Positions 45,575-54,259 of a DNA stretch of 64,000 bases are shown in pieces. The position numbers were made by a program, and so were the translations under genes. Numbering within the stretch: the stretch's first letter is position 1; every line of letters begins with the position of its first letter. Under the pieces are notes generated by a model. The model worked only from the letters and a program-made list of their open reading frames with translations, made no database searches and was not told where the DNA came from. This stretch comes from Merdibacter sp965119685 (GTDB lineage: Bacteria; Bacillota_I; Bacilli_A; Erysipelotrichales; Erysipelotrichaceae): positions 1,302,001 through 1,366,000 of the forward strand of contig OZ221971.1 in the NCBI GenBank assembly GCA_965119685.1, read 5' to 3'.

Positions 45575-46417
45575 ATGAACAGAAGATTTGGTGCTTTCTT
45601 ATGTGCGTCGGCGATGGCGCTGACGATGTTGAGCGGCTGCGGCGGTGGCGGCGGTGATACCACTGCTGAGGAGGACAATCAGTTTGTTGTCGGTATGGAA
45701 TGTAACTATGCGCCGTTTAACTGGCTGAGCAGCAATGAGACGGACAGCTCCGTGCAGCTGGAGGGAGCCGGTTTTGCGGATGGCTACGACGTTATGATCG
45801 CACAGAATATCGCCGATCAGCTGGGCAAGGAGCTCGTTATCAAGCAGATTACTTGGGATTCTCTGCTGCCTTCGTTAGACAGCGGCGATGTGGATGCGGT
45901 GATCGCCGGTATGACGGCCAATGAAGAGCGCGAGGCCAGCGCGGACTTCACAACGCCGTACTATGATTCCCATGGAATGATCATGATCGTGCGCAAGGAC
46001 AGCGAACAGGCGGACTATACCGATATTCAGCAGTTCAGCGGTCAGAATGTCGTCGGCCAGTTAGGAACGAACTATGACGATGTCATCGAGCAGATCGAAG
46101 GCGTCAATCATGTAACGCCGAAGGACAACTACCCGGAGATGGTGCTGGCGCTGCAAAGCGGCGATGTGGACGGCATCACGGCGGAGATCGCAGTTGCAGA
46201 GGGCATCGTAGCGGCAAACCCGGATTTGACTTATATCACTTTTGATGAAGGCAAGGGCTTTGAAGCAGATACGACAGTTTCGATCGCTATGCCGGAGGGA
46301 AGCCGTGACAGCGAGCTGTTCCAGCAGGTACAGGATGCGCTGGACAACATCGATGAAGATACAAGAACGCAGTATATGCAGAAGGCGGTGGAGATTCAGC
46401 CGGCCAATGCGGACTGA
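45575..46417 (+). CDS. amino-acid (probably lysine) ABC transporter, binding lipoprotein
   Basis: This 280-residue lipoprotein has a lipobox signal sequence (ALTMLSGCGG) and the periplasmic-binding-protein type 2 fold of SBP_bac_3: FVVGMECNYAPFNWL, GYDVMIAQNIADQLGKEL, DAVIAGMTANEER and GTNYDD. It captures a polar amino acid outside the membrane for the permease encoded next. The lysine riboswitch upstream makes lysine the likely ligand. I chose the second ATG (45575) because AGAGGAGGAAA is then correctly spaced. Confidence 0.93.
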   Translation: MNRRFGAFLCASAMALTMLSGCGGGGGDTTAEEDNQFVVGMECNYAPFNWLSSNETDSSVQLEGAGFADGYDVMIAQNIADQLGKELVIKQITWDSLLPSLDSGDVDAVIAGMTANEEREASADFTTPYYDSHGMIMIVRKDSEQADYTDIQQFSGQNVVGQLGTNYDDVIEQIEGVNHVTPKDNYPEMVLALQSGDVDGITAEIAVAEGIVAANPDLTYITFDEGKGFEADTTVSIAMPEGSRDSELFQQVQDALDNIDEDTRTQYMQKAVEIQPANAD

Positions 46418-46451
46418 TTGACTGTTTTTATAAGGGGTGTCGGAGAATAGT

Positions 46452-47174
46452 ATGAATTTTGATTTGTTGAAAAGCTGGGAGATATTTACAAGCAATCTCG
46501 ATATGTTCCTATACGGCGTGCAGAATACGCTTGTCTACGCGCTGATCGGTACGATTGCCGGCTTTATCATCGGTTTGGTGCTGGGAGCGATTCGCTCGCT
46601 GGAGATCAATGAGTCGGATGGAGCGGGAACGCGGGCGCTGAAATATCTCGGCCAGTGGTTTACGAGATTATATATCTGGGTGTTTCGCGGTACGCCGATG
46701 ATGGTACAGGCGATGTTTCTCTACTACTGCCTGCGGCCGATCATCGGCTGGGACGGCCCGACGGCCGGTATGTTTGTCATCTCGATCAACACCGGCGCCT
46801 ATATGGCGGAGATCATCCGCTCCGGCTTGCAGTCGGTCGATAAAGGACAAAGCGAAGCGGCGAAGAGCATCGGTCTGACGTCGATACAGACGCTGATCTA
46901 TGTCATCTTCCCGCAGGCGATCCGCAACGCTTTCCCGTCAATCGGCAATCAGCTCATCGTCAACATCAAGGACAGCTCCATGCTCAACGTCGTCTGGGTG
47001 CTCGATTTGTTTACGCAGAGCCGTGCGATCGCCGGCAGTAACTATCTGACGGTCAACACGTATTTCGTGGAAGTCGTGATTTATCTGCTGCTGACGACGG
47101 TTGCCAGCTTTGTGCTGAACCTCATCGAAAAGCGTTTGAACATCGAAAGCAAGAGCCGCGATCTGTGCGCGTAA
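46452..47174 (+). CDS. amino-acid ABC transporter permease
   Basis: This 240-residue membrane protein has about five helices and the HisM/GlnP-type signatures WVFRGTPMMVQAMF and the EAA loop QSEAAKSIGLTSIQTL, continued by IFPQAIRNAFPSIGNQ. It forms the translocation path, probably as a homodimer. The ATG at 46452 follows GGAGAATAGT. It lies between the binding-protein and ATPase genes in a three-gene operon under a lysine riboswitch. Confidence 0.94.
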   Translation: MNFDLLKSWEIFTSNLDMFLYGVQNTLVYALIGTIAGFIIGLVLGAIRSLEINESDGAGTRALKYLGQWFTRLYIWVFRGTPMMVQAMFLYYCLRPIIGWDGPTAGMFVISINTGAYMAEIIRSGLQSVDKGQSEAAKSIGLTSIQTLIYVIFPQAIRNAFPSIGNQLIVNIKDSSMLNVVWVLDLFTQSRAIAGSNYLTVNTYFVEVVIYLLLTTVASFVLNLIEKRLNIESKSRDLCA

Positions 47175-47185
47175 GGAGTGCGTTT

Positions 47186-47932
47186 ATGAAACCAATTATC
47201 GAGATTCGTCATTTGCAGAAGCACTTCGGTTCTTTGCAGGTGCTCAATGACATTGATTTTAACATAGAGAAAGGCGAGGTCGTCACGGTGATCGGCTCCA
47301 GCGGCAGCGGAAAATCGACGATGCTGCGCTGCATCAACATGCTGGAGACGCCCAGCGGGGGAGAGATTCTGTTTCACGGAAAGAACATCGCGGAAAAGGG
47401 ACAAGACGTCAGTCAGTACCGTTCGCGGGTCGGCATGGTGTTTCAGAATTTCAACCTGTTCGCCAACAAGAGCGTTTTGCAAAACTGCATGCTCGGCCAG
47501 ATCAAGGTGCTGAAAAAAAGCAAAGAGGAAGCGCGGGAAACGGCGATGAAATATTTGCGGAAGGTCGGCATGGACGCCTTTGCCAACGCCGGCAGCGTTC
47601 AGCTTTCCGGTGGTCAAAAGCAGCGGGTGGCAATTGCCAGAGCGCTGTGCATGCAGCCGGAGGTGCTGCTGTTCGATGAACCGACCAGTGCGCTCGATCC
47701 GGAGATGGTGGGAGAAATCCTCGACGTCATCAAGGAGCTGGCACAGGAAAACATGACGATGATGATCGTTACCCATGAGATGGCGTTTGCCAAGGATGTG
47801 TCCACCCGTGTCGTCTTCATGGATGAGGGAGTCATCGTCGAGCAGGGCGATCCGAAGCAGATCTTCGAACAGCCTCGTCAGGAGCGCACCAAAGCGTTCT
47901 TGAGCCGTTATCTGCGTACGCAGGGACGTTAA
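47186..47932 (+). CDS. amino-acid ABC transporter ATP-binding protein
   Basis: This 248-residue ATPase of the GlnQ/HisP type has Walker A GSSGSGKST, signature LSGGQKQR, Walker B VLLFDEPTSALDPEMV and H-loop VTHEM. The A-loop region is preceded by IIEIRHLQKHFGSLQVL. It powers the lysine-type importer at the membrane. AAGGAG precedes the ATG at 47186. It is the last gene of the operon and is followed at once by a terminator. Confidence 0.95.
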   Translation: MKPIIEIRHLQKHFGSLQVLNDIDFNIEKGEVVTVIGSSGSGKSTMLRCINMLETPSGGEILFHGKNIAEKGQDVSQYRSRVGMVFQNFNLFANKSVLQNCMLGQIKVLKKSKEEARETAMKYLRKVGMDAFANAGSVQLSGGQKQRVAIARALCMQPEVLLFDEPTSALDPEMVGEILDVIKELAQENMTMMIVTHEMAFAKDVSTRVVFMDEGVIVEQGDPKQIFEQPRQERTKAFLSRYLRTQGR

Positions 47933-47938
47933 GAAATC

Positions 47939-47972
47939 AAATCTCTTCACGACAGCGTGGGGAGATTTTTTT
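47939..47972 (+). terminator. terminator of the lysine importer operon
   Basis: AATCTC and GAGATT pair across a loop that holds CACGACAGCGTG, followed by seven T. Confidence 0.85.
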
Positions 47973-47986
47973 ACGTATTGCTTATC

Positions 47987-48180
47987 ACGGATAAAAGAAG
48001 AGCGAAAAGAGCGGGATAAAAGGAAAAAGCGATGGATGGGACGACTATTGATGCACGTACTGTCTTTTTCGATGCAAACAAAACGGATAAAAGAAGAGCG
48101 AAAAGAGCGAAATGCAAGGAGAAAAGCGATGGATATGCAGAGGGGGGAGTGGACTGTCGATGCCTGCTGTCTTTTCTAAT
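47987..48180. repeat. two imperfect tandem copies of a 96-bp unit
   Basis: An exact 27-base block beginning ACGGATAAAAG occurs at 47987-48013 and again at 48083-48109. Similarity continues in each copy through AAAAGCGATGGAT, GATGC and CTGTCTTTT. The period is 96 bases. No gene overlaps it. I see nothing else in 48181-48526. Confidence 0.65.
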
Positions 48181-48526
48181 ACAAACAGCATGAATGAGGC
48201 ACCTGCTTATGGAGGCAGTGCAAGTATTTGGCATTGTCTTTGACGGTGAAAAAGCGGTAAACACTTCCTTGCGCTGTTGCAGGAAAAAGGCGCTGCCTTC
48301 TTTTCAAAAGCGGGTCAGCGAAAACTAAGCATAAGCTCGTTTGTCCCCTTTCATCTCGTCGGTGCTGTGCCAACAGCGATCGCGCATCCGGCATTGTCTG
48401 CCTATTGATGTCGATCAGGGAATGTTGATTTTGCCATGCCGTTTCAAATCAAGGGCTTGCCGTGCTTCTTTTAGTTGGCAGCGAATAAAAAACAGGCTAC
48501 AATGAAGAAAGAAAGGGGGCGATTGG

Positions 48527-49411
48527 ATGGAGATCCGCACGTTGTATTCATTTTTGTGTGTTGCCCGCGAGGGGAATATCACCAAGGCGGCAGAGAAGCT
48601 GCATCTCAGTCAGCCGGCGCTGAGCCGTCAGCTTGCGGCGCTGGAGGAAGAGGTCGGCGTACAGCTGCTCATCCGCGGTAAACGCCGTTTGCAGCTGACA
48701 CAGGCGGGATTGCTGTTACGAAGAAGGGCGCAGGAGATCTTATCGTTAGTCGATAAGACCGAGAAAGAATTGTTAGAGGAAAATGAATTGCTGAGCGGCA
48801 CGCTGTCGATCGGTGCGGCAGAGTGCAGCGCGGCGCAGGAGATGCTGCCTTTGCTGATGAAATCATTTTCCGATCGTTATCCGCAGGTGACCTATGATTT
48901 TACCTCCGGGACAGCCGATCTCATCCGCGATCAGCTGGACAGCGGACTGCTGGATTTCGGCATCTTGATGGAACCGGTCGATTTAGAGCGGTATGACTTT
49001 GTCCGTCTGCCGTTTTTTGAGCAGTGGGGCGCTTTGGTGAACGTGGACTCATCGTTAGCCAAACAGCATGCACTTCAGCCAAAGGATTTGCATGCACAGC
49101 CGTTAATCTTCGCCAAGCGCACCATCGTGCAAAACGAGATTCAAAGCTGGCTGCAAAAAGAGGCGCATGAGCTGCATATCATCGCTACCTATGATCTCAT
49201 CTCCAACGCCGTGCCGTTAGCGGCCGGCAATATCGGCGTCGTCATCGCCACGCAAGGCGCTTATGGCACACATCATGATGAGCGGGTGCGCTTTCTTCCT
49301 TTTGAGCCGGCGCTGTTTACCGGTACGGTGCTCGTCTGGAAGAAGCATCAGCTCTTTTCCCCGCTGGCGAACCGTTTCCTGGAAGAGGTTTATCATTACT
49401 TAAATGCATGA
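48527..49411 (+). CDS. LysR-family transcriptional regulator
   Basis: This 294-residue regulator has an N-terminal winged helix-turn-helix (EGNITKAAEKLHLSQPALSRQLAALEEEVG) and a linker helix. A C-terminal effector-binding domain follows, with TLSIGAAECSAAQEMLPLL and LLDFGILMEPVDLERY. GAAAGGGGG precedes the ATG. LysR regulators usually control a neighbour. The candidates are the MerR-like and cupin genes just downstream, but a divergent partner is absent. The effector is unknown. Confidence 0.93.
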   Translation: MEIRTLYSFLCVAREGNITKAAEKLHLSQPALSRQLAALEEEVGVQLLIRGKRRLQLTQAGLLLRRRAQEILSLVDKTEKELLEENELLSGTLSIGAAECSAAQEMLPLLMKSFSDRYPQVTYDFTSGTADLIRDQLDSGLLDFGILMEPVDLERYDFVRLPFFEQWGALVNVDSSLAKQHALQPKDLHAQPLIFAKRTIVQNEIQSWLQKEAHELHIIATYDLISNAVPLAAGNIGVVIATQGAYGTHHDERVRFLPFEPALFTGTVLVWKKHQLFSPLANRFLEEVYHYLNA

Positions 49412-49507
49412 TGATGTATGAGAAAGCGGCATTCGACATTACCTTTTCCCCGCAGTACAATAAAACTGTCAAAGGAGAACTGCTTCGATTGGGGGAGGTG
49501 TTGGACG

Positions 49508-49915
49508 ATGGAAGAGCTGTGCAGGCGCTTTGTTCTTTCCAAACAGCAGTTGGCGCTGTTGCAGGATGTTGGAATTTCAGCACAGGAAGAGGAACCGCAT
49601 CGCTCTAAGCGCATTCAGCTGGCACTGTTTTTTAGCCGCTTGGGGATGGAGAAAGGAGAGCTGCGCCGCCTGCTGGAGCTTTACCGCGATCCTATGCACA
49701 ACCGCGAGGCGCTCTTGCGCTGCCTGCGTTCTCAGCGCTGCTGCATCTTAGAATGTCTGCATGAACAAAGCCGGCGTTTGGATGAGATCGATAATCTGAT
49801 CCGTTTGTTGAAAGAAGAAACGGCTGAAAAAGGATGCAGGGCGAACAATAGCAGGAGGAATTGTGCAAAAGAACGCAGCATCACCCCATCGCAAGCAGAA
49901 AAGAGAGGAGTCTAG
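49508..49915 (+). CDS. MerR-like small regulator
   Basis: This 135-residue protein starts with a helix-turn-helix-like segment (MEELCRRFVLSKQQLALLQDVG), then RSKRIQLALFFSRLGMEKGELRRLLELY, the MerR pattern of wing and effector-helix start. It continues into a coiled coil (RRLDEIDNLIRLLKEE) for dimerisation. The usual aromatic wing residues are poorly kept, so the fit is loose. GGGGGAGGTG precedes the ATG at 49508. It ends two bases before the cupin gene, which implies co-translation and joint function. Confidence 0.7.
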   Translation: MEELCRRFVLSKQQLALLQDVGISAQEEEPHRSKRIQLALFFSRLGMEKGELRRLLELYRDPMHNREALLRCLRSQRCCILECLHEQSRRLDEIDNLIRLLKEETAEKGCRANNSRRNCAKERSITPSQAEKRGV

Positions 49916-49917
49916 CG

Positions 49918-50334
49918 ATGGATAAGGAACAAATGTTAAAGGATTTAAACGGCGGGCTGTTCGAAATGGGGACAACCAACGATGCGTATGCGCAGTATTT
50001 CGTCGGGCAGAGCTATTTGAAGATGCTCACCGTGGAGGGTGTGGTGATCGGAAATGTCACCTTTGAACCGGGCTGCCGCAACAACTGGCACATTCATCAT
50101 GGCGGCGGACAGATTCTGTTGGTTACCGGCGGACACGGCTGGTATCAGGAATGGGGAAAACCGGCGCAGAGGTTGCAGGCGGGGGATGTGGTAAACATTC
50201 CGGCAGAGGTGAAGCATTGGCATGGCGCCGCCAAGGACAGCTGGTTTGCCCATCTGGCAGTAGAGGTGCCGGGGGAACACAAGTCCAACGAGTGGTGTGA
50301 GCCGGTGGATGATGCGGCATACAATGCGCTGTAA
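49918..50334 (+). CDS. cupin-domain protein
   Basis: This 138-residue single-domain cupin has motif 1 WHIHHGGGQILLVTGGHGWY, in which the usual glutamate is glutamine, and motif 2 PAEVKHWHGAAKDSW. This variant is typical of cupins grouped with carboxymuconolactone-decarboxylase-like proteins. The histidines should bind a metal; no reaction can be named. AGAGAGGAG precedes the ATG at 49918. It is coupled to the MerR-like gene and lies after a LysR regulator, suggesting a small inducible stress or detoxification operon. Confidence 0.88.
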   Translation: MDKEQMLKDLNGGLFEMGTTNDAYAQYFVGQSYLKMLTVEGVVIGNVTFEPGCRNNWHIHHGGGQILLVTGGHGWYQEWGKPAQRLQAGDVVNIPAEVKHWHGAAKDSWFAHLAVEVPGEHKSNEWCEPVDDAAYNAL

Positions 50335-50465
50335 CCGCTGAAAAAAGAAAAAACGCAGAAGCGATTCATCTCATGAAAGAAGATACATACAAACCGACAG
50401 TTGTTATTTGTCTTGTGTGTTCTTTGGTCATTAGGTGTACCCACGCGTTTTTTACGTATACGAAA

Positions 50466-50537
50466 ACCAGAGATAAACCGTATACCAATGAAAGATGGGA
50501 AAAGAAATTGGTAATACAAGGATCTCTGGTCTTTTTT
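50466..50537 (+). terminator. long-range terminator hairpin
   Basis: ACCAGAGAT (50466-50474) pairs with ATCTCTGGT (50522-50530), with an inner ACCAAT/ATTGGT helix, and is followed by six T. It lies about 130 bases after the cupin gene. The surrounding DNA (50335-50690) is more AT-rich than its neighbours and holds a 69-codon frame without support; it may be the remnant of a small element. Confidence 0.6.
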
Positions 50538-50693
50538 ATGAGCCAAGAGGACATTTTTAGACATCTGCGGCGAATTGTGTAGGGGAATACTGATGAAAAA
50601 GCGGTAATATAACAATATATGTGTGAATGAAAATCATCGACGCTTTCAAAGAGTGGCTAAGCGCTATGATAAGGTAGGAAAGGAGGCATCGGC

Positions 50694-51386
50694 ATGAAAA
50701 AACAGCGTTTGGATACGCAGGTTGTCGTGCTGATTGTTTTGTATTTGCTTGCCAGCGCCGCAGGCTTTGTGATCAATTTTCAAAAGGGCGATCTGCAAGC
50801 AGTGGGCATGGGGGTCGTCGCCCTGCTGACACCATGGATCGTTCCGCTGCTGCTGCGGTTGTCAGGGCTGCGGATGACGCGGGAGGTCTGGGTGCTCGAT
50901 CTCGTCTTTGTCTTTTTTGCCTCATTGGTAGGCAGCTGTTTTGGCGGTTATGGCATCTTTCTTTTTGATAAGGTGCTGCATTTTTGCAGCGGACTGCTGA
51001 TGACGACATTTGGGGCGATCCTCTATACGATGCTGACACAGGAACAAAAGCAGAGCGGTGCCGGAGAGCGCTGGCTGTTTGTGCTCTTTCTCCTCTTTTT
51101 AGATTTGGGAATCGCCGTGCTCTGGGAGTTTTTTGAGTATTTTATGCTGGTTGTCTTTCAGAATGACTGCATTCATCACTATGACAGCGGCGTACATGAT
51201 TCCATCACCGACATGCTGTGCGCCTTTGTCAGCGGCTTATATGTGACACTACAGTTTTACCGCTGGCGAAAGGGAGGCAAGGAGGGGTACTTCGTGCGCC
51301 TTTGCAATCGCTTCTGCAAGGCGAATGAAGACTTTCACCTTTGTTTGAACAAAACACATCCGTCAAAGAAAGAGACGAGTGAGTAA
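50694..51386 (+). CDS. multi-pass membrane protein of unknown function (first of a related pair)
   Basis: This 230-residue protein has about five to six membrane helices. It carries FDKVLHFCSGLLMTTFGAIL and VLWEFFEYFM, followed by a DSGVHDSITDMLCAFVSG segment. The D..LH.. and WEFFE motifs followed by D(S/T).(S/T)D resemble the DUF2238-type membrane family. The gene at 52822 shares the same order of motifs, so the two are paralogues. AGGAAAGGAGG precedes the ATG. Function is unknown. Confidence 0.8.
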   Translation: MKKQRLDTQVVVLIVLYLLASAAGFVINFQKGDLQAVGMGVVALLTPWIVPLLLRLSGLRMTREVWVLDLVFVFFASLVGSCFGGYGIFLFDKVLHFCSGLLMTTFGAILYTMLTQEQKQSGAGERWLFVLFLLFLDLGIAVLWEFFEYFMLVVFQNDCIHHYDSGVHDSITDMLCAFVSGLYVTLQFYRWRKGGKEGYFVRLCNRFCKANEDFHLCLNKTHPSKKETSE

Positions 51387-51675
51387 GTGTGCAGATACCT
51401 GCGGGGAAACGCTTTTTACTTGGAAAGGCTTGCCTTGAAAAAGGAGGCCTCAGCCGTTTTGCGAAAAGGCGGGACAGACAGAAACACAAGGGAAGTCCGT
51501 CAATAATCAATCGTTATCATATACGCGGCGGTGCTTGCCGATCACCTGTTTCCTTCGCTATATTGCGCGTGTATCCCTATGAGGTCACATATTGGTTATC
51601 TAGAGCTAGGGAGAGCGTAGTTGACAGCTGTGATACAATGAAAGTAATGTTTTTGGAAAAGGGGAGGAAATCAGT

Positions 51676-52599
51676 ATGAATGGGATCATAGCGCTTGCTT
51701 TGATTGTTGTCGGGTTTGCCTTTTTGGTGAAAGGGGCGGACATATTTGTAGACAACGCATCCGGCATCGCGAAAAAACTGGGGGTATCGCCGGTCATCAT
51801 CGGTTTGACGATCGTTGCGTTTGGCACATCGATGCCGGAGCTGGCTGTCAGTGTGACGGCGGCCTTAGCAGGCTCCAACGAGATCGCCGTCGGCAATGTC
51901 GTCGGTTCCAATATCTTTAATCTGTTAGTCGTCGCCGGAGTGAGCGCCTGCCTGTATCCGCTGCTCTGCGATCGGGTGCTGCTGCGGCGGGACTGGCCGC
52001 TGTCGATATTTGCGGCAGCCTTGTTGTGTCTCTTTTTGTTTGCGGATCAGAAGATTTCCCGCTTAGAGGGGCTTGTGTTGCTGGCGCTGTTTGCACTGGT
52101 GCTGTGTTCACAGCTGAAAGGGGCGAAACAGACGGAACAAAGCCGTCCGGAGGATCGCTCGATGGGACGGCTGCTGATCTTTTTGCTGATCGGCATTGCG
52201 GGGATTGCTGTCGGCGGTCAAGTAACCGTGGAGGGCGCCGTTAGGCTGGCACGCATCCTGCATTGGAGTGAGACGCTGATCGGACTGACGATCGTCGCTG
52301 TCGGCACCTCGCTGCCGGAGCTTGTCACCTCCATCGTCGCTGCCCGCAAGGGTGAAAATGACATTGCTATGGGAAATGTCATCGGATCGAATTTGTTTAA
52401 TATCCTTTGCATACTTGGTGTTTCCGCATTGCTGCATCCGATTCAGGTGACGATGAGCGCTCTGTATGATGCGTCGTTTTTAGTCGTCGTATCGATCGTG
52501 TTCTGGCTGATCTGCCGCCGTCATGTGCCTAATCGCCCGATCGGTTTGCTGATGATTCTCACCTATCTGGGCTATATGGCTTATATCATTCTTCGCTGA
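51676..52599 (+). CDS. CaCA-family calcium/sodium antiporter
   Basis: This 307-residue membrane protein has ten predicted helices and the two inverted alpha repeats of the YrbG-type CaCA family: VAFGTSMPELAVSVTAALAG with VGNVVGSNIFNL, and VAVGTSLPELVTSIVAARKG with MGNVIGSNLFNI. It exchanges Ca2+ for Na+ or H+ across the membrane. GGGGAGG precedes the ATG. It lies between two related membrane proteins of unknown function on the same strand. The 289 bases upstream show no other gene. Confidence 0.93.
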   Translation: MNGIIALALIVVGFAFLVKGADIFVDNASGIAKKLGVSPVIIGLTIVAFGTSMPELAVSVTAALAGSNEIAVGNVVGSNIFNLLVVAGVSACLYPLLCDRVLLRRDWPLSIFAAALLCLFLFADQKISRLEGLVLLALFALVLCSQLKGAKQTEQSRPEDRSMGRLLIFLLIGIAGIAVGGQVTVEGAVRLARILHWSETLIGLTIVAVGTSLPELVTSIVAARKGENDIAMGNVIGSNLFNILCILGVSALLHPIQVTMSALYDASFLVVVSIVFWLICRRHVPNRPIGLLMILTYLGYMAYIILR

Positions 52600-52821
52600 C
52601 AGGCGCTTTTCGCCATGCGTTCACCGCAGCTCGCTGAATGAGGAATCGCACGCGCAACGCGGGGTCATCGCCAGCGCAAGGGCGGCAAACGGCATAAAAG
52701 AGGGGAGAATACGTTGATCTTAGCGATCAATACAATTATGCCGCAGGTGTTTTCACTGCCGAGTGCAAAGCGTGAGAAAAAGCTAAGGGCAAAGCGTATG
52801 ACGAAAGAGGAGGAGAGAACG

Positions 52822-53721
52822 ATGAAAAAGCGATGGAAACCGTTTTTTGAGGCAATCAAAATGGAAGTAGGGGAGCACAAGAGCTCTTTTACGGTGTATG
52901 TGCTGCTTTGCATACTGGTTATTTTGATTTTGATTGCAGAGCTGTTTTCGCAAAGCTATGAAAATGTCTTTCTCTGTCTGCTGACCTTATTGCTCTTAAT
53001 CATCCCCAGCGTCATTCAGGTGGAGTTTAAAATCGAACTGCCGACAACGCTGGAAATCATCTTGCTGCTGTTTGTCTTTTGTGCGGAGATTTTAGGAGAG
53101 ACACAGTCCTTTTATCTGCGCTTCCCCATGTGGGATACCCTGCTGCATACGCTCAACGGCTTCATCGCCGCAGCCATCGGGTTTTCGCTTGTCGACCTCA
53201 TGAACCGACATCCGCGCATCCACGTGCGGCTCTCCCCGCTGTTTGTCGCCATCGTCGCCTTCTGTTTCAGCATGACGATCGGCGTCGTCTGGGAATTCTT
53301 CGAGTTTTTCATGGACCGCTTTGTCGGCTTGGACATGCAGAAGGATACGATCATCCACAGCTTTTCTTCTGTGCTTTTGGATTCCAGCAAGCAAAACATC
53401 CCGATTTTGGTGGAAGATATTTGGGAGGTGTCCGTCAACGGGCAGCCATTGGGCGTCGGCGGCTATATCGATATCGGCCTGATCGATACGATGAGTGATC
53501 TGCTTGTCAATTTCATAGGCGCTCTGCTGTTTTCCACACTGGGCTACTTCTATGTCAAAAACCGCGGGAAAGGCACGTTTATCAAGCGTTTTCTCCCCCG
53601 CCGCAAGGATAAGAAACATGATTATAAAGAGCTGGCGATCAGGCAGCAGGAGCACTCTTTCATGATGGAAGTGCCTGCGCAGATAACAGAATCTCCCGGA
53701 GAAGACGCGAAGGAGGTTTAG
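52822..53721 (+). CDS. multi-pass membrane protein of unknown function (second of a related pair)
   Basis: This 299-residue protein has about seven membrane helices. It carries FPMWDTLLHTLNGFIAAAIG, VVWEFFEFFMDRF and IDTMSDLLVNFIG, the same motif order as the gene at 50694, and a longer polar insert before the last motif. The charged C-terminus is cytoplasmic by prediction. I prefer the ATG at 52822 because GAGGAGGAGAGAACG precedes it; an upstream in-frame start at 52714 is possible. Function is unknown; the conserved Asp, His and Glu in helices could bind metal. Confidence 0.78.
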   Translation: MKKRWKPFFEAIKMEVGEHKSSFTVYVLLCILVILILIAELFSQSYENVFLCLLTLLLLIIPSVIQVEFKIELPTTLEIILLLFVFCAEILGETQSFYLRFPMWDTLLHTLNGFIAAAIGFSLVDLMNRHPRIHVRLSPLFVAIVAFCFSMTIGVVWEFFEFFMDRFVGLDMQKDTIIHSFSSVLLDSSKQNIPILVEDIWEVSVNGQPLGVGGYIDIGLIDTMSDLLVNFIGALLFSTLGYFYVKNRGKGTFIKRFLPRRKDKKHDYKELAIRQQEHSFMMEVPAQITESPGEDAKEV

Positions 53722-53784
53722 CGTTTGTGCTGAAACGCTCGCTCGATCAAAAAACAGATAAAAATGCTTCGCAGGATCGATGCC

Positions 53785-54126
53785 TTATGGCAGCGCAAAG
53801 GGATCTTCGGCGATCTCTTCTCCTTGCAGGGAGACGATTTTGGCAAACGGGATTTTCTGCTTGACGATTTGCAGCCTGCGCGCATCCATATCGACGACGG
53901 CGACCATGCCCTGCAGCTGCCGGCATTCCCCGTTTTCACAATAGCAGACGGTGACGATCATTCCCGGACGCAGCCGGTAGAGCTTTGTGTTGAGCGCTTG
54001 CAGCTCATCTTCAAAAAGCTGCGGCATTTCGACGATGACACGCTCCTGTCTTTGAAGCTGCCGGCGAAAGCCTTTCAGGGAATCAAAGGGCTGAAAGAGC
54101 TGCGCCCGTCCGTAATCTTCTTTCAT
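53785..54126 (-). CDS. YolD-like protein
   Basis: This 113-residue protein matches the YolD-like family: FDSLKGFRRQLQRQER near the start, a beta-rich middle (RPGMIVTVCYCENGECRQLQG) and DMDARRLQIVKQKIPFAKIVSL at the end. YolD proteins are regularly encoded next to Y-family polymerases of the UvrX/YqjW type, as here, 133 bases after the polymerase gene on the same strand. Their biochemical role is unclear; an accessory part in translesion synthesis is likely. GGAGGAAGACA precedes the ATG. Confidence 0.85.
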   Translation of the reverse strand: MKEDYGRAQLFQPFDSLKGFRRQLQRQERVIVEMPQLFEDELQALNTKLYRLRPGMIVTVCYCENGECRQLQGMVAVVDMDARRLQIVKQKIPFAKIVSLQGEEIAEDPFALP

Positions 54127-54259
54127 TGTCTTCCTCCGTTCTATGTCCTGTATCGGGTGAGTTTTATCTGAAAAGCGGCGTTTCTTTTTTGAGTAAAAGC
54201 GCCTGTTTCCATGCGGTGCCCATGGTTGGCGCATCAATCAGCTGCGGCGAAGAAACTAC

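Noticed and set aside
47987..48180. CRISPR array
   Set aside because: There are only two imperfect copies with a 96-base period, no spacer pattern and no cas genes in the window.
50373..50582. 69-codon plus-strand ORF after the cupin gene
   Set aside because: It is read through a terminator hairpin and has no initiation signal or recognised domain.
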